Shown: positions 18,205 through 29,588, counted from the stretch's first letter. The stretch: 40,254 bases of DNA from Oceanospirillaceae bacterium (GCA_016845445.1 JAERSU010000124.1:1-40254); one strand, 5' to 3'. Program-made: numbers and translations. The notes: a model not told the origin generated them from the letters alone.

Positions 18205-21060
18205 TTAGAGTTTAAACTGTCCCACTTGTTGCTGTAACTGCTGAGCCTCCTGGTTCAAAAGTTTACTAGTATCCGCCGCTTGATCCACACTAGCGGCATT
18301 CTGCTGAGTCAGGTTATCCATACTATTCACAGCTTCAGAAACCTGTGCAATGCTGCTGCGTTGTTCGCTGCTAGCACGGGCGATGCGCTCCACAAATTCG
18401 GCCACTTCCGCCATAGATTGATTGATGGCTTGCATGGCTTCGCCAGACTGCCCAACAAAACTGCTACCGCGCTCAATACGCTCTTGATTAGCTTCTATGA
18501 GCTCCTTAATATCCTTCGATGCATCAGCGGTCCTTTGCGCCAAGGTGCGCACCTCCGCCGCCACCACAGCAAAACCTCGGCCTTGCTCACCAGCACGAGC
18601 AGCCTCCACCGAAGCATTTAAGGCGAGCAAATTGGTCTGAAAGGCGATAGCATCAATGAGCTCAATTATTTCCGCCATCTGCTGACTGGACTGACTGATT
18701 TTTTCCATGGCATCAACAGCCTGATTAACAATAGTGTTAGTCGCCTTCGAGGTATCGACCGCCTCGCTAGTAAGCTGTTGTGCCTGAATAGCATGATCGG
18801 CATTTTCTACCACTGTGGAGGTCAGTTCTTCCATGCTGGCTGCCGTTTCTTCCAACGAAGAAGCCTGGGCCTGGATACGATCGGCAATGTCATCGCTAGC
18901 TTGGGCCATATTGTCAGCCATGCTGGCAACCTTGCTACTGGTTGCCGACACCATGGAAAGGGTGTCGGATAAATTACTGGATGAATGGTTAAGGGAAGCC
19001 TTTAAATCAGCCAGTGTACCCTGATAGTTGCCTTCGACGCGGGCGCTTAAATCGCCCTCAGCCTGGTGCCCCATCACCGCCGAGGTTTCATTCACCGCTT
19101 GCTGTAATTGCTCAAGGGACAGATTAATACTGTGCTTAAGATCAGCCATTTCACCGGCCAAATCAGCCTCAATACGGCTAGCAAAATCACCTTCGGATAC
19201 TTGTTGCATTACCTCTTGTATTTCAGCCACAGCCGTCTGCATAGCGGACATACTAGCATCAACCTTGTGCTTAAGCTCACCGCTCACCTGGTCACTCATG
19301 CGGGCAGAAAAATCAAAGGCACTTAGTGCAGTCATCACCTGCTGCAATGCCTGCATGGTATGATCAACACTCTCGGCGGAGCTATTAACCCCCTGCTTTA
19401 AGGTGGCCAAATCACCCTTAAAATCCACCTCGATGCGTTCATTAAAATCGCCTGCTGCAACGGCGGCAAGGACTCGGTTAGCTTGATTAATGGCCTTTTG
19501 CAATTGCGCCAGCAAACTGTCGAAGGCTTGGGCAACCTGACCTAATTCATCAGCTCGTTGTAACTCTGTTCGCAGAGCAAAATCACCACTTGATTGCACT
19601 TTTTGGGCGGTGCCAACAAGGCGCGACAAGCCGCTGTTTAAGCTGCGAACTAGGGACACGGCTAATACTATGCCAAGCACTAGACTAGCCAGTAACAACA
19701 GCACCACCAGTGTACGTCCATTGTTATAGGCAGCCTCCGATTCATGTACTTCTGTTTGCATCACCTCGGATTCAATGACGATCAACTGATCAACAATTAA
19801 CACCGCTTGCTCAGCTAAAGCAGCGCCTTTACTTTGCATCAGGTTAAAGGCATTAACGTTGCCATTTTCCATGTTAATGTCAGCCACTTCACTAAACACA
19901 TCAAGATAATCCACAAAGGCCTCATCAATGGCAGACACCGCATCAAAGCTGATCATGGTCTTTAACAGGTCCAGGTCATCCTCAACATCAAGCTGTATCA
20001 ATTCTACGTTATCAGCAGCGTATTGCATTTCAAACACCGCTTCACTGGCCACTAGAGCGCGCTCATTTAACAAGGCCTCCATGACATTGCGGCGGATACG
20101 ATTGAGCACTAGCAGACGCTCATCGGAATCAACCTTGGCGTTGTTGCCACTGGCTACAGCGCCAGCATTACTATTGCTTAGTTGCTTGGCCAGCTTGGCT
20201 AATTTATCAAGCTTGGGGATGTAGTCGTTAAGGAAGGTCACGCCATCATCGGCTTGTTGCGCAGCGCCATAAACATCTTGCCAAATGCTAGCAATGCCAT
20301 TGACAAACATCGACATGTTGTTTTCGGTTTTTTGCAGGTTTTCAACCTTGCGATTTAAGCGCTTTAACTCGCTCTTGATGCGCTTAATACTGGCGTTATT
20401 GCTATGTAAATAATCACGGTATTTGACTGCTAAATCATAAAAACTGGCTTGCAGGCTCAATGCTAGCTTGAGGTTGGCCTGGGCATTACCCAAATCACCG
20501 GTGGATAGCTCTCGCTGCTCTTCAGCGAGGCGAATTTGATCACCCAACAGCACTTGCAGGGCATCGTAAGCACGGCGTGAGCCATCGCGTGATAGCGCCT
20601 GTGCCTTAACATTGGAATTAAGTTGACTAAATTGCATGATCTGCCCATTGAGGGCCTTGTACTCTTGCCACACCAGACTTAACTGTTGCAACTGGGCTTG
20701 GTCAGCGCTTAACTCTGCTGCTGGCAATTGTGCTTCAAGGTTGCTTTCATCGTGCTTTTGCAGAGCCATGATCAGGGCTTCAAAGGCTGCCACATTGGCC
20801 GCCAACTCATCTATCATGGCTTGTTTGGCAGCCTCTTCGTTAATTAACAAGACCTTCTTTTCTTGCTCTAGAATGGTCGCTAGTAGCTGTTTTGCGGTCT
20901 GCGCCTGGCCTAACTTAGCCATGGATTCATGCACCAGGTGTTTAGTGCGATCATTCATATTGGACATGTTGTTAAGGCTTAATACACCAGCAATGGTTGC
21001 CATTACCAATATCACGCCAAAGCCAATAATTAATTTTGCTTTTACCGTTTGAAAGCTCAT
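18205..21060 (-). CDS. Methyl-accepting chemotaxis protein with a multi-HAMP linker
   Basis: Chemoreceptor of 951 residues. The frame is open 17 codons further, but GGAG eight bases before the ATG at 21060 and the start [19 protein letters not shown] support this choice. Order: membrane helix 1 (about 10-29); a large, helical periplasmic region of about 420 residues with no family I recognise; membrane helix 2 (about 450-471); a canonical HAMP (about 471-524); then four further HAMP-like units marked by repeated GDF..R(I/M)...D..GE(L/M)..LK...N.S (about 525-696); then the signalling domain with the tip [37 protein letters not shown] (802-838). There is no C-terminal NWETF-type CheR tether. 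It stands alone, without other che genes in the window. Ligand unknown. Confidence 0.93.
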   Translation of the reverse strand: MSFQTVKAKLIIGFGVILVMATIAGVLSLNNMSNMNDRTKHLVHESMAKLGQAQTAKQLLATILEQEKKVLLINEEAAKQAMIDELAANVAAFEALIMALQKHDESNLEAQLPAAELSADQAQLQQLSLVWQEYKALNGQIMQFSQLNSNVKAQALSRDGSRRAYDALQVLLGDQIRLAEEQRELSTGDLGNAQANLKLALSLQASFYDLAVKYRDYLHSNNASIKRIKSELKRLNRKVENLQKTENNMSMFVNGIASIWQDVYGAAQQADDGVTFLNDYIPKLDKLAKLAKQLSNSNAGAVASGNNAKVDSDERLLVLNRIRRNVMEALLNERALVASEAVFEMQYAADNVELIQLDVEDDLDLLKTMISFDAVSAIDEAFVDYLDVFSEVADINMENGNVNAFNLMQSKGAALAEQAVLIVDQLIVIESEVMQTEVHESEAAYNNGRTLVVLLLLASLVLGIVLAVSLVRSLNSGLSRLVGTAQKVQSSGDFALRTELQRADELGQVAQAFDSLLAQLQKAINQANRVLAAVAAGDFNERIEVDFKGDLATLKQGVNSSAESVDHTMQALQQVMTALSAFDFSARMSDQVSGELKHKVDASMSAMQTAVAEIQEVMQQVSEGDFASRIEADLAGEMADLKHSINLSLEQLQQAVNETSAVMGHQAEGDLSARVEGNYQGTLADLKASLNHSSSNLSDTLSMVSATSSKVASMADNMAQASDDIADRIQAQASSLEETAASMEELTSTVVENADHAIQAQQLTSEAVDTSKATNTIVNQAVDAMEKISQSSQQMAEIIELIDAIAFQTNLLALNASVEAARAGEQGRGFAVVAAEVRTLAQRTADASKDIKELIEANQERIERGSSFVGQSGEAMQAINQSMAEVAEFVERIARASSEQRSSIAQVSEAVNSMDNLTQQNAASVDQAADTSKLLNQEAQQLQQQVGQFKL

Positions 21061-21173
21061 GAAGACTCCAAAAAACAAGTTCACCTTGTTACTCTTATTG
21101 CATCTAAGCATACAGGTTTTGCCCCGCTAGGCAAATGCAACCAGTACCAGATAAAGACTATTTTTAGGGCAAA

Positions 21174-21203
21174 AAAAAAGCCCGGTAAAAACCGGGCTTT
21201 TTT
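21174..21203. terminator. Terminator of the alpha operon (after rplQ)
   Basis: A-run, GCCCGGT, loop AAAA, ACCGGGC, T-run. On the minus strand it follows rplQ by 12 bases, closing the ribosomal superoperon before the chemoreceptor gene. Confidence 0.93.
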
Positions 21204-21215
21204 CTGTTTTTTTGC

Positions 21216-21590
21216 TTACTCTTCAGAAGCGGTTGGACGATCAACCAATTCTACGTAAGCCATTGGGGCGTTATCACCAGGACGGAAGCCGCACTTCATG
21301 ATGCGGATGTAGCCGCCTGGACGGTTAGCATAACGTGGACCCAGTTCGTTGAACAACTTGCCTACGGCATCTTTGCTGCGAGTGCGAGCAAAAGCCAGAC
21401 GACGGTTGGCAACGCTATCTTCCTTGGCTAGAGTGATCAGTGGCTCAGCCACACGACGCAATTCTTTAGCCTTAGGCAGGGTGGTTTTAATCAGTTCGTG
21501 CTCAAACAAGGAACAAGACATGTTCTTGAACATGGCCTGGCGATGTGAGCTGGTACGATTGAAATGACGACCACTTTTACGATGACGCAT
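21216..21590 (-). CDS. rplQ: 50S ribosomal protein L17
   Basis: Large-subunit protein of 124 residues beginning [24 protein letters not shown], with the [17 protein letters not shown] segment typical of the family. It is the last gene of the alpha operon, 46 bp after rpoA, and is followed by a strong terminator. The final residues VDRPTASEE are slightly acidic, as in other gammaproteobacteria. Confidence 0.98.
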   Translation of the reverse strand: MRHRKSGRHFNRTSSHRQAMFKNMSCSLFEHELIKTTLPKAKELRRVAEPLITLAKEDSVANRRLAFARTRSKDAVGKLFNELGPRYANRPGGYIRIMKCGFRPGDNAPMAYVELVDRPTASEE

Positions 21591-21636
21591 TGTATTATCC
21601 TTATCAAACTATGTTTGATGTATTATCCGGTTAAGA

Positions 21637-22623
21637 CTACTGTGTGCCTTTAAGAATGGCTGGTGGCCAGTTCTCAAGACGCATACCCAGGGATAGACCA
21701 CGGGATGCCAGTACATCTTTGATTTCGGTTAGAGACTTCTTACCCAGGTTCGGAGTCTTCAGCAACTCAACTTCGGTGCGCTGAATCAGGTCACCAATGA
21801 AGTTTAAGTTTTCAGCCTTCAGACAGTTAGCCGAACGCACTGTCAATTCCAAGTCATCAACTGGGCGCAGTAGAATTGGATCTACTTCTGGCTCGTCGAC
21901 CTTGGCTTCTGGTTCGTTGTCATTTTCGAGGGCAACAAACACAGCAATTTGACGTTGCAAAATGGTAGCAGCACTACGGATTGCTTCTTCTGGATCCAAT
22001 GTACCATTGGTTTCCAGATCGATTACCAGCTTATCCAAGTTGGTGCGCTGTTCAACACGGGCGCTTTCAACTGAGTAGGCCACACGGCGTACAGGACTGA
22101 AAGAAGCGTCTAGTTGCAGCTTACCAATGGCGCGGGTCTCATCTTCAGCTTGATGACGAGCATCAGCAGGCTCATAACCCATACCAGAACGCACGGTTAG
22201 TTGCATTTCTAGTAGAGTATCAGCATTAAGATGGGCAATCACATGCTCAGGGTTAGCCACTTCAATATCATGGGTTAACTGGATGTCAGCGGCAGTGATG
22301 GTGCCAGGACCCTGCTTAGACAGGGTCAGGACAGCTTCATCACCTTCGTGCATAGCAATAGCAACACCTTTTAGGTTCAACAGGATTTCGATCACGTCTT
22401 CCTGTACACCTTCGATGGCGCTATATTCATGCTCAACACCACTAATTTCTACGTCAACGATGGCCGCGCCGCTCATGGAAGAAAGCAGGATACGACGCAG
22501 AGCGTTACCCAGAGTGTGACCAAAGCCACGCTCTAATGGCTCCAGAATAATCTTGGAACGGGTGTCGCTTGCACGCTGCACTTCAATGTTGCGCGGTGTT
22601 AAAATATCGTTGGTTGAAGTCAT
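21637..22623 (-). CDS. rpoA: RNA polymerase subunit alpha
   Basis: Scaffold of RNA polymerase assembly and contact point for activators and UP elements. The 328 residues divide into the N-terminal dimerisation domain ([24 protein letters not shown] near 28-51), an acidic linker ([16 protein letters not shown]), and the C-terminal domain [22 protein letters not shown], whose Arg and Asn contact DNA. It lies between rpsD and rplQ as usual. Confidence 0.98.
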   Translation of the reverse strand: MTSTNDILTPRNIEVQRASDTRSKIILEPLERGFGHTLGNALRRILLSSMSGAAIVDVEISGVEHEYSAIEGVQEDVIEILLNLKGVAIAMHEGDEAVLTLSKQGPGTITAADIQLTHDIEVANPEHVIAHLNADTLLEMQLTVRSGMGYEPADARHQAEDETRAIGKLQLDASFSPVRRVAYSVESARVEQRTNLDKLVIDLETNGTLDPEEAIRSAATILQRQIAVFVALENDNEPEAKVDEPEVDPILLRPVDDLELTVRSANCLKAENLNFIGDLIQRTEVELLKTPNLGKKSLTEIKDVLASRGLSLGMRLENWPPAILKGTQ

Positions 22624-22658
22624 GGACTCACCTATTAGTTGTGCACTGAGGTCAATTA

Positions 22659-23279
22659 TTACTTAGAGTACAATTCAACGATCAGTTGCTCATTAATCTC
22701 GGCAGACAGTTCACTGCGTTCTGGAGCGGACTTAAAAGTACCTTCCATCTTGCCTGCGTCTACATCAACCCATTCACAAGCTGTACGTTGGGCAGCCAGT
22801 TCCAGAGCGTTCTTGATACGCAGTTGTGTTTTTGCCTTCTCACGGATAGAGATAACATCACCAGCTTCTACCTTGTAGGATGGGATGTTAACAGTCTGAC
22901 CGTTTACCAGAATGCTCTTGTGAGAAACAATCTGACGTGCTTCAGCGCGAGTAGCACCAAAACCCATACGGTAGACAACGTTATCCAGACGAGATTCGAG
23001 CAGGGACAACAGGTTAGTACCTGTAGCGCCCTTCAGACGATCAGCTTCTTTGTAGTAGTTACGGAATTGACGCTCCAGTACACCGTACATACGACGAACT
23101 TTTTGCTTCTCACGCAACTGGGTGCCGAATTCAGACAGACGACCACGACGAGCGCCGTGTACACCTGGAACTGTTTCAGCTTTACATTTAGAGTCTAACG
23201 CACGTACACCGCTCTTCAGGAACAGGTCTGTTCCCTCACGACGAGACAGTTTACAAACGGGACCAATATATCTTGCCAT
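22659..23279 (-). CDS. rpsD: 30S ribosomal protein S4
   Basis: Primary 16S rRNA binder and, in E. coli, the translational repressor of the alpha operon. It has 206 residues starting [24 protein letters not shown], with the S4 RNA-binding domain [31 protein letters not shown]. It has no zinc-binding cysteine cluster, so it is the non-zinc form. Gaps are 14 bp from rpsK and 35 bp to rpoA. Confidence 0.98.
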   Translation of the reverse strand: MARYIGPVCKLSRREGTDLFLKSGVRALDSKCKAETVPGVHGARRGRLSEFGTQLREKQKVRRMYGVLERQFRNYYKEADRLKGATGTNLLSLLESRLDNVVYRMGFGATRAEARQIVSHKSILVNGQTVNIPSYKVEAGDVISIREKAKTQLRIKNALELAAQRTACEWVDVDAGKMEGTFKSAPERSELSAEINEQLIVELYSK

Positions 23280-23293
23280 TTGAAATTACCTCT

Positions 23294-23686
23294 TTATACG
23301 CGACGTTTCTTAGGTGGACGACAGCCATTGTGAGGAATAGGAGTAACATCAGTAATGTTAGACACCTTCAGTCCACATGCATTTAATGCACGTACCGCAG
23401 ATTCGCGGCCTGGACCTGGGCCCTTAACAAATACGTCAATGTTCTTCAAACCATATTCCATCGCTGCCTTACCAGCACGCTCAGCTGCAACCTGGGCTGC
23501 AAATGGAGTGCTCTTACGGGAACCGCGGAAACCAGAACCACCTGCTGTTGCCCAGCTTAAGGTGTTGCCCTGGCGATCGGTCAAGGTAACAATCGTATTG
23601 TTAAAAGAAGCGTGGATATGGGCTAACCCATCAGCCACCTGCTTTTTAACTTTTTTACGTGTTGTACGAGTACCTGGCTTAGCCAT
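23294..23686 (-). CDS. rpsK: 30S ribosomal protein S11
   Basis: Small-subunit platform protein of 130 residues. [19 protein letters not shown] and [17 protein letters not shown] are diagnostic, and the C-terminus [18 protein letters not shown] is the conserved basic tail. Gene order rpsM-rpsK-rpsD is canonical. Confidence 0.98.
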   Translation of the reverse strand: MAKPGTRTTRKKVKKQVADGLAHIHASFNNTIVTLTDRQGNTLSWATAGGSGFRGSRKSTPFAAQVAAERAGKAAMEYGLKNIDVFVKGPGPGRESAVRALNACGLKVSNITDVTPIPHNGCRPPKKRRV

Positions 23687-23709
23687 GTTGATATCCTGTA
23701 CTTATAAGC

Positions 23710-24066
23710 TTACTTACGGATAGGCTTTTTAGGGCCTTTACGGGTGCGAGCGTTGGTCTTAGTGCGTTGACCACGTAGCGGCAAGCTACGACGGTGACGC
23801 AGACCTCGGTAACAACCCAAATCCATTAGTCGCTTGATGTTCATGGAGATTTCGCGGCGTAGGTCGCCTTCAACGTTCATCTTAGCGATAACGTTACGAA
23901 TCTCGTCCAATTTCTCTTCGCTCAGATCGCGAATCTTAGTGCTTTCCTCGATACCAAGGTCAGCGCAGATTTGCTGAGCTGTGGGACGGCCAATACCGAA
24001 GATATAAGTCAGTGAGATCACTGTGTGCTTATTATCAGGGATATTGACGCCAGCAATACGAGCCAT
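23710..24066 (-). CDS. rpsM: 30S ribosomal protein S13
   Basis: Head protein of the small subunit (118 aa) that contacts the P-site tRNA and L5. It starts [14 protein letters not shown] and includes [14 protein letters not shown] and the basic [28 protein letters not shown] tail. It opens the alpha operon; a promoter lies 70-100 bases upstream. Confidence 0.98.
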   Translation of the reverse strand: MARIAGVNIPDNKHTVISLTYIFGIGRPTAQQICADLGIEESTKIRDLSEEKLDEIRNVIAKMNVEGDLRREISMNIKRLMDLGCYRGLRHRRSLPLRGQRTKTNARTRKGPKKPIRK

Positions 24067-24134
24067 TCAAATCACTCCGTTCGTGCCAGTAAACTGACAC
24101 TAAAATTTATTCACATCGTCGAAGACGGCGCGAA

Positions 24135-24163
24135 ATTATATTGCTTTTCTTGAATATAATCAA
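24135..24163 (-). promoter_or_regulatory. Probable promoter of the alpha operon (rpsM onward)
   Basis: On the minus strand TTGATT (24158-24163), a 17-base spacer and TATAAT (24135-24140) in the 142-bp gap between rpmJ and rpsM. The position fits the E. coli pattern, where alpha starts at rpsM and rpmJ belongs to spc. The leader of about 60 nt could hold an S4-type control element, but I could not identify the pseudoknot. Confidence 0.75.
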
Positions 24164-24208
24164 GTAAAGCTTTTTTCACGCCGATCTACGTCTAGCTTAG
24201 CTTGGGTA

Positions 24209-24325
24209 TTAACCCTGGCGTTGCTTATGACGTGGTTCAACCTTACAGATAACCCGTACGGAACCATTACGACGAACGATTTTGCAGTTACGGCAAATTT
24301 TCTTTACAGATGCACGTACTTTCAT
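24209..24325 (-). CDS. rpmJ: 50S ribosomal protein L36, zinc-binding form
   Basis: A 38-residue large-subunit protein encoded between rpsM and secY. It reads [20 protein letters not shown], then [18 protein letters not shown]. Cys11, Cys14, Cys27 and His33 are the four zinc ligands, so this is the zinc-containing C+ form. It usually closes the spc operon. The ATG has a GGAG site (AAAGGAGTT) upstream. Confidence 0.97.
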   Translation of the reverse strand: MKVRASVKKICRNCKIVRRNGSVRVICKVEPRHKQRQG

Positions 24326-24349
24326 TTCGAACTCCTTTGGTGGGAAGGC

Positions 24350-25675
24350 TTAGCCCATTAGGCCGCCATTACCCTTTAAATTCGATTTCTTCATCAGGGA
24401 ACTATACTGATTGGACATCAAGTGAGATTGTACTTGGGACATGAAATCCATGACCACAACCACAACGATCAGCAACGATGTACCACCGAAGTAAAACGGC
24501 ACGTTCCATGCAACTACCAAAAACTGAGGCATTAGCGAAACCGCAGTAATGTAGAGTGCACCGAACAACGTCAAACGACCTAGGACAGTGTCGATATAAC
24601 GCGCTGTTTGTTCACCTGGGCGAATGCCTGGTACAAAGGCACCAGACTTCTTCAAATTATCCGCAACGTCTTTTGGGTTAAAGACCAGAGCGGTATAGAA
24701 GAAGCAGAAGAACACAATACTAATTGCAAACAACAGAATATACAGAGGTTGGCCCGGCGCTAACGCCAAAGACACGTCCTGAACCCACTGCATGCTATCT
24801 GCCTGACCAAACCATTGACCGATAGAAGCGGGCAATAGCAAGATCGCGGATGCAAAGATTGGCGGAATAACCCCCGCCATGTTGACCTTCAAAGGCAAGT
24901 GACTGGACTGGGCCGCAAATACCTTATTGCCTTGCTGACGCTTGGCATAATTAACGGTGATGCGACGCTGACCGCGCTCCATAAACACCACGAAGGCGAT
25001 GGTAGCAACGGCTAGTACAGCGATAGCCAGCAGGGCGATAATATTCAAGTCACCCTGACGGGCCGCCTCGAATGATTGACCGATTGCACCAGGAAGACCT
25101 GCTACAATACCTGCAAAGATCAGTATTGAGATACCGTTACCAATGCCCCTTTCTGTTACTTGTTCACCAAGCCACATCAAGAACACCGCACCGGATACTA
25201 AGGTGACAACTGCAACGAAATAAAAGCTGAGGTCGGCGCTAAAGGCAATTCCTTGCCCTGCTAGACCTACCGCCATAGCAAAAGACTGCACAGTCGCTAA
25301 TAATACCGTGCCGTAGCGGGTATATTGACTAATCTTTCGTCGGCCAGCTTCACCTTCTTTCTTCAGCTGCTCTAACTGCGGACTTACCACAGTCATCAGC
25401 TGCATGATAATCGAGGCAGAAATGTAGGGCATAATGCCCAATGCCAAGATACTCATGCGCTCCAGCGCACCACCAGAGAACATGTTAAACATGCTCAAAA
25501 TGGTGCCCTGGTTTTGCTCGAACATAGCGGCAAGGCGGTCAGGGTTAATACCTGGAACAGGGATGTGTGCCCCGATACGATATACCAGAATGGCAATCAT
25601 AACGACACGCAAACGAGCCCACAGCTCACTTAAACCGCCCTGATTTGCACCCGGATTCATACCTTGCTTTGCCAT
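24350..25675 (-). CDS. secY: Protein translocase subunit SecY
   Basis: Pore-forming subunit of the SecYEG translocon, with ten membrane helices. The frame extends 11 codons further, into rplO, but the family start [23 protein letters not shown] and the position one base after the rplO stop place the start at 25675, giving 441 aa. Motifs include IPVPGI, the plug region near [28 protein letters not shown], and [23 protein letters not shown] in the C-terminal half. It is embedded in the spc operon as usual. Confidence 0.98.
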   Translation of the reverse strand: MAKQGMNPGANQGGLSELWARLRVVMIAILVYRIGAHIPVPGINPDRLAAMFEQNQGTILSMFNMFSGGALERMSILALGIMPYISASIIMQLMTVVSPQLEQLKKEGEAGRRKISQYTRYGTVLLATVQSFAMAVGLAGQGIAFSADLSFYFVAVVTLVSGAVFLMWLGEQVTERGIGNGISILIFAGIVAGLPGAIGQSFEAARQGDLNIIALLAIAVLAVATIAFVVFMERGQRRITVNYAKRQQGNKVFAAQSSHLPLKVNMAGVIPPIFASAILLLPASIGQWFGQADSMQWVQDVSLALAPGQPLYILLFAISIVFFCFFYTALVFNPKDVADNLKKSGAFVPGIRPGEQTARYIDTVLGRLTLFGALYITAVSLMPQFLVVAWNVPFYFGGTSLLIVVVVVMDFMSQVQSHLMSNQYSSLMKKSNLKGNGGLMG

Positions 25676-25676
25676 A

Positions 25677-26111
25677 CTATGCCTCGACTTTACCACCAGC
25701 AGCTTCAATAGCTGCCTGAGCGCCCTTAGTTACGCGCATACCTTTGACAGTCACTGCCTTGGTAATTTCGCCACTGAGGATCACTTTGGCTTCCTTCATG
25801 CTGTCGCGCACGATGTCAGCAGCTTTTAGCGCCGCCAAATCGATTACATCAGCTTCAACCTTTGCCAGTTCGTTCAAACGCACTTCAGCTACAAAAGCAG
25901 CCTTGCGAGAAGTGAAACCAAACTTAGGCAAACGGCGTTGTAAAGGCATTTGACCGCCTTCAAAACCTGGCTTTACGGAACCACCGGAACGGGACTTCTG
26001 ACCCTTGTGACCACGGCCACAAGTCTTGCCCAGGCCGGAACCGATGCCGCGACCTACACGCTTAGGTGCATGAGTTGCACCTTCACCTGGAGATAGAGTA
26101 TTTAAACGCAT
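25677..26111 (-). CDS. rplO: 50S ribosomal protein L15
   Basis: Large-subunit assembly protein of 144 residues. The Gly/Arg-rich N-terminal arm ([26 protein letters not shown]) and [19 protein letters not shown] are diagnostic. Its stop is followed by secY after one base. Confidence 0.98.
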   Translation of the reverse strand: MRLNTLSPGEGATHAPKRVGRGIGSGLGKTCGRGHKGQKSRSGGSVKPGFEGGQMPLQRRLPKFGFTSRKAAFVAEVRLNELAKVEADVIDLAALKAADIVRDSMKEAKVILSGEITKAVTVKGMRVTKGAQAAIEAAGGKVEA

Positions 26112-26122
26112 AACGATTACCC

Positions 26123-26308
26123 TTATTCGCCTTCAACGCGAACCATATAGTTAACCTTGTTGATCATGCCGCGTACAGAAGGCGTATCTTCTACTTCAAC
26201 TGTATGCCACATGCGACGTAGGCCTAGACCCTTAACGCATTCCCTATGCTTTGGCAGCTTGCCATTAGGAGAACGCACCAAGGTAACCTGAATCATCTTC
26301 TTAGCCAT
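26123..26308 (-). CDS. rpmD: 50S ribosomal protein L30
   Basis: A 61-residue protein with the L30 core [31 protein letters not shown] and [14 protein letters not shown]. It lies between rpsE (6 bp) and rplO (11 bp), the canonical spc position. Many lineages lack L30; here it is intact. Confidence 0.97.
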   Translation of the reverse strand: MAKKMIQVTLVRSPNGKLPKHRECVKGLGLRRMWHTVEVEDTPSVRGMINKVNYMVRVEGE

Positions 26309-26314
26309 GATCTA

Positions 26315-26815
26315 TTACCCCACGATATCTTCAACAGACTTGCCACGCTTAGCAGCAACTTCTTCTGGAGACTTCATCGCCTTCAGACCGTTGATGGTTG
26401 CACGTACAACGTTAACTGGATTAGTAGAGCCGTAGCACTTAGCCAATACGTTGTGTACACCAGCCATTTCCAATACTGCACGCATCGCACCACCGGCGAT
26501 AACACCAGTACCTTCAGAGGCTGGCTGCATGTATACCTTGGAGGCACCGTGACGAGCCTTAACAGGATACTGAATGGTAGTACCGTCAAGCTCTACGTTG
26601 ATCATGTTGCGACGTGCAGATTCCATAGCTTTCTGGATAGCAGCAGGCACTTCACGCGCCTTACCACGACCAAAACCTACACGACCGTTACCGTCACCTA
26701 CTACAGTCAGAGCGGTAAAGCCGAAGATACGACCACCCTTCACAACCTTAGCAACACGGTTTACCTGAACCAAGCGTTCTTGTAGATCGCCTTCTTTCTG
26801 TTCAATGTTAGCCAT
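26315..26815 (-). CDS. rpsE: 30S ribosomal protein S5
   Basis: Small-subunit fidelity protein at the mRNA entry tunnel. The 166 residues show [33 protein letters not shown] (double-stranded RNA-binding fold) and [37 protein letters not shown]. It lies between rplR and rpmD. Confidence 0.98.
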   Translation of the reverse strand: MANIEQKEGDLQERLVQVNRVAKVVKGGRIFGFTALTVVGDGNGRVGFGRGKAREVPAAIQKAMESARRNMINVELDGTTIQYPVKARHGASKVYMQPASEGTGVIAGGAMRAVLEMAGVHNVLAKCYGSTNPVNVVRATINGLKAMKSPEEVAAKRGKSVEDIVG

Positions 26816-26826
26816 CGTTATTTCCC

Positions 26827-27174
26827 TTAGAACTGCAGACCGGCTTCACGCGCAGCTTCTGCCAACGCCTTCACACGACCATGATATTTAAAACCGGAAC
26901 GGTCAAAAGCAACCGATTCGATACCAGCTTCCTTAGCGCGCTCAGCAATCAGAGCACCCACCTTAGCGGCGGCATCAATGTTGCTAGTGGCGTCGGAACG
27001 CAGGCCCTTGTCCAGAGTAGAAGCTTGCGCCAATACCTGGGAACCGTCACCGGAAATGACTTGAGCGTAGATGTGCTGGGAAGTGCGGTTAACGCACAAA
27101 CGGTTAGTACCAGCTTCACGCATCTTGTAGCGTGCGCGAGCAGCGCGACGCAAACGAGCGATTTTCTTTTCCAT
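26827..27174 (-). CDS. rplR: 50S ribosomal protein L18
   Basis: 5S rRNA-binding protein of 115 residues, starting [20 protein letters not shown] and ending [26 protein letters not shown], the standard family end. Two residues shorter than E. coli L18. Confidence 0.98.
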   Translation of the reverse strand: MEKKIARLRRAARARYKMREAGTNRLCVNRTSQHIYAQVISGDGSQVLAQASTLDKGLRSDATSNIDAAAKVGALIAERAKEAGIESVAFDRSGFKYHGRVKALAEAAREAGLQF

Positions 27175-27186
27175 CGTAATCCTACC

Positions 27187-27720
27187 TTACTTTTTCTTGG
27201 CTTCTTTGCGACGAACGTATTCGTCAGCATAGCGAACACCCTTGCCCTTGTATGGCTCAGGTGGACGGAAGGCACGGATCTCAGCGGAGGCTTGGCCAAC
27301 ACGCTGCTTATCTACACCGGAGATAACCACAGTAGTCTGGTTTGGACACTCTGCAGAAATGCCTTCAGGCAGTTCATAATCTACAGGGTGGGAGAAACCC
27401 AGAGTCAGGTTTAGTACGTTGCCCTTTACAGCGGCACGGTAACCAACACCTTGCAACAACAGAGTCTTAGCGAAGCCTTCGCTTACACCAGCAACCATGT
27501 TATTAACCAAAGCGCGAGTTGTACCGGACATAGCTACGGCAAACTTGCTTTCATTGCGGGCGGCAAAAGTCAGCTCATTGTCACCTTGAGATACTTCCAC
27601 GTCAGCGTGGATATCCAGGTCTAGAGCGCCTTTGGCACCTTTTACGTTCAACGCCTGTCCATTAAGGGTGGCGGTCACGCCTGCTGGCAAAGCAACAGGG
27701 CTTTTTGCTACTCGTGACAT
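27187..27720 (-). CDS. rplF: 50S ribosomal protein L6
   Basis: Large-subunit protein (177 aa) near the factor-binding site. It begins [15 protein letters not shown] and ends [26 protein letters not shown], the conserved RNA-binding C-terminus. Confidence 0.98.
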   Translation of the reverse strand: MSRVAKSPVALPAGVTATLNGQALNVKGAKGALDLDIHADVEVSQGDNELTFAARNESKFAVAMSGTTRALVNNMVAGVSEGFAKTLLLQGVGYRAAVKGNVLNLTLGFSHPVDYELPEGISAECPNQTTVVISGVDKQRVGQASAEIRAFRPPEPYKGKGVRYADEYVRRKEAKKK

Positions 27721-27729
27721 GACAACTCC

Positions 27730-28122
27730 TTAGAATACAGTACAGATGACTTCACCACCGATACCAGCAGCGCGGGCTGCACGATCGGACATGACGCCCT
27801 GAGAAGTGGTCACGATGGCAACACCTAGGCCACCTTCAACGGAAGGCAGGGAGGATGCGCCCTTGTACACACGAAGAGATGGCTTGGAAACGCGAGCGAT
27901 CTTCTCGATTACCGGCTTACCTTCGTAGTACTTCAAAGTAATGGTCAACTCAGGCTTAGTACCTTCTGTCACGGACAGATCGGTAACGTAACCTTCGTCT
28001 TTCAGTACCTGCGCAACAGCAACCTTCAGCTTGGAAGATGGCATGGTCACAGACTCTTTGCCTGCCATATGCGCATTGCGAACGCGAGTGATCATGTCCG
28101 CTAGTGTATCTTGCATACTCAT
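27730..28122 (-). CDS. rpsH: 30S ribosomal protein S8
   Basis: 16S rRNA binder of 130 residues and, in E. coli, the repressor of the spc operon through a site near rplE. It starts [21 protein letters not shown] and ends [22 protein letters not shown]. It is unusual only in its distance from rpsN: 207 bp instead of a few tens, with a REP-like structure between. Confidence 0.98.
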   Translation of the reverse strand: MSMQDTLADMITRVRNAHMAGKESVTMPSSKLKVAVAQVLKDEGYVTDLSVTEGTKPELTITLKYYEGKPVIEKIARVSKPSLRVYKGASSLPSVEGGLGVAIVTTSQGVMSDRAARAAGIGGEVICTVF

Positions 28123-28158
28123 TGTATGAGCTCCAATTAATTGTTTAACTTAAGTGCA

Positions 28159-28237
28159 GCGTTTAATCATTATCACTGTAGGTCGGCCTTCAGGCCGACT
28201 TGTTGGCCTAAAGGCCAACCTACAAACGATTCAACGC
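28159..28237. repeat. REP-like double hairpin between rpsN and rpsH
   Basis: Core 28177-28224: outer arms TGTAGG/CCTACA enclose two adjacent hairpins, TCGGCC-TTCA-GGCCGA and TTGGCC-TAAA-GGCCAA. Outside these, GCGTTTAATCATT (28159-28171) pairs with AACGATTCAACGC (28225-28237) at 11 of 13 positions. The whole can fold as a three-way junction in DNA or RNA. It lies within the 207-bp spacer of the spc operon. Confidence 0.85.
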
Positions 28238-28329
28238 TTACCAAAAGCGTGACTGGAAAAACGGTAAACCGCCAACTACAGCCACTTTAAAGTATCCCCA
28301 ACAGCCACCAACGACAGCCGGGGAGCTTT

Positions 28330-28635
28330 TTACCAGGATGCCTTCTTTAGGCCTGGTACGTCACCACGCATCGCCGCTTCACGAAGCTTGATACGGGATA
28401 GGCCGAACTTGCGGTAAACCGCGTGTGGACGACCAGTGATTTGACAACGATTCATCTGACGCACTGGAGAAGCATTGCGAGGCAGCTTCTGCAGAGCAAT
28501 CTGCGCGTCCCAACGATCATCGTCAGAAGCGTTTACGTCGGCAATAATCGCTTTCAGTGCAGCGCGCTTAGCAGCGTACTGAGCGACAGTCTTGGCACGC
28601 TTAGCTTCACGTGCTTTCATAGATGCTTTAGCCAT
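28330..28635 (-). CDS. rpsN: 30S ribosomal protein S14, non-zinc form
   Basis: Head protein of 101 residues. Only one cysteine is present, so it is the long, zinc-independent C- form. [36 protein letters not shown] is diagnostic. It lies 9 bp after rplE and 207 bp before rpsH. Confidence 0.98.
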   Translation of the reverse strand: MAKASMKAREAKRAKTVAQYAAKRAALKAIIADVNASDDDRWDAQIALQKLPRNASPVRQMNRCQITGRPHAVYRKFGLSRIKLREAAMRGDVPGLKKASW

Positions 28636-28644
28636 GCTTATTAC

Positions 28645-29184
28645 CTACTTCTTGAATGGGAAGCCCAGCGCTGCCAATAGGGCGCGGCCTTCGTCGTTAG
28701 TACGGGCAGTAGTCGTGATGGTGATATCTAGACCACGCAGCTTATCTACTTTATCGTAATCGATTTCTGGGAAGATGATCTGCTCACGCACACCCATGGA
28801 GTAGTTACCACGGCCGTCGAAAGACTTAGGATTCAAACCACGGAAGTCGCGAATACGAGGAATAGAGATATCAACCAAACGGTCGAAGAATTCCCACATT
28901 TGCTGACCGCGCAGAGTCACCTTACAACCTACCGGCCAACCTTCACGAACTTTAAAGCCAGCGATGGATTTACGAGCCTTGGTAACAACCACTTTTTGAC
29001 CAGCGATAGCTTCTAAGTCAGCTACTGCGTTTTCGATCATTTTCTTGTCGCCGATACCTTCACCAACACCCATATTCAGGGTGATCTTGGTGATCTTAGG
29101 AATTTCACTTACGTTAGCCAGGTTCAGCTCATCTTTCAGCTGCTGGGCAACGGAATCTTTGTATAACGCTTTCAATCTTGACAT
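28645..29184 (-). CDS. rplE: 50S ribosomal protein L5
   Basis: 5S rRNA-binding protein of 179 residues at the central protuberance. It starts [20 protein letters not shown] and contains [46 protein letters not shown] and the terminal [12 protein letters not shown]. Confidence 0.98.
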   Translation of the reverse strand: MSRLKALYKDSVAQQLKDELNLANVSEIPKITKITLNMGVGEGIGDKKMIENAVADLEAIAGQKVVVTKARKSIAGFKVREGWPVGCKVTLRGQQMWEFFDRLVDISIPRIRDFRGLNPKSFDGRGNYSMGVREQIIFPEIDYDKVDKLRGLDITITTTARTNDEGRALLAALGFPFKK

Positions 29185-29195
29185 TTCAACTCTCC

Positions 29196-29510
29196 TTACG
29201 CGCCGATTACTTCGCCGCTGGACTTGAAGATACGTACCTTGGTGCCGTCTTCTTGAATCTTGAAGCCAACACGGTCGCCTTTGCCAGTTGCAGAGTTGAA
29301 GATAGCAACGTTAGAAGCGGAAATTGGTGCTTCCTTTTCTACGATGCCGCCAGGCTGGTTAGTCATCGGATTTGGCTTGGTGTGCTTTTTCACCATGTTG
29401 ATGCCAGATACGACAAAACGATCGCCAAGAACTTTAACGACGGTGCCGCGCTTGCCCTTGTCCTTACCAGCGATTACGATGACTTCGTCATCACGCTTGA
29501 TTTTACGCAT
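29196..29510 (-). CDS. rplX: 50S ribosomal protein L24
   Basis: Assembly-initiating protein of 104 residues with an N-terminal KOW motif ([22 protein letters not shown]). The frame runs ten codons further, but the [10 protein letters not shown] start and the AAGGA site upstream of 29510 give the family's usual length. It lies 11 bp before rplE and is separated from rplN by an unusual 215-bp spacer. Confidence 0.97.
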   Translation of the reverse strand: MRKIKRDDEVIVIAGKDKGKRGTVVKVLGDRFVVSGINMVKKHTKPNPMTNQPGGIVEKEAPISASNVAIFNSATGKGDRVGFKIQEDGTKVRIFKSSGEVIGA

Positions 29511-29588
29511 AATAATATCCTTTCCTACTTCCTTCCTCATACCCTAAAGGAAATACGCTATCTTTTAGCTACCATATAGCTACGCTAA

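Noticed and set aside
22686-23198. Open frames of 170-179 codons antisense to rpsD, rpsE and rplF/rplR
   Set aside because: Same pattern in every highly expressed ribosomal gene here; caused by codon bias, not genes.
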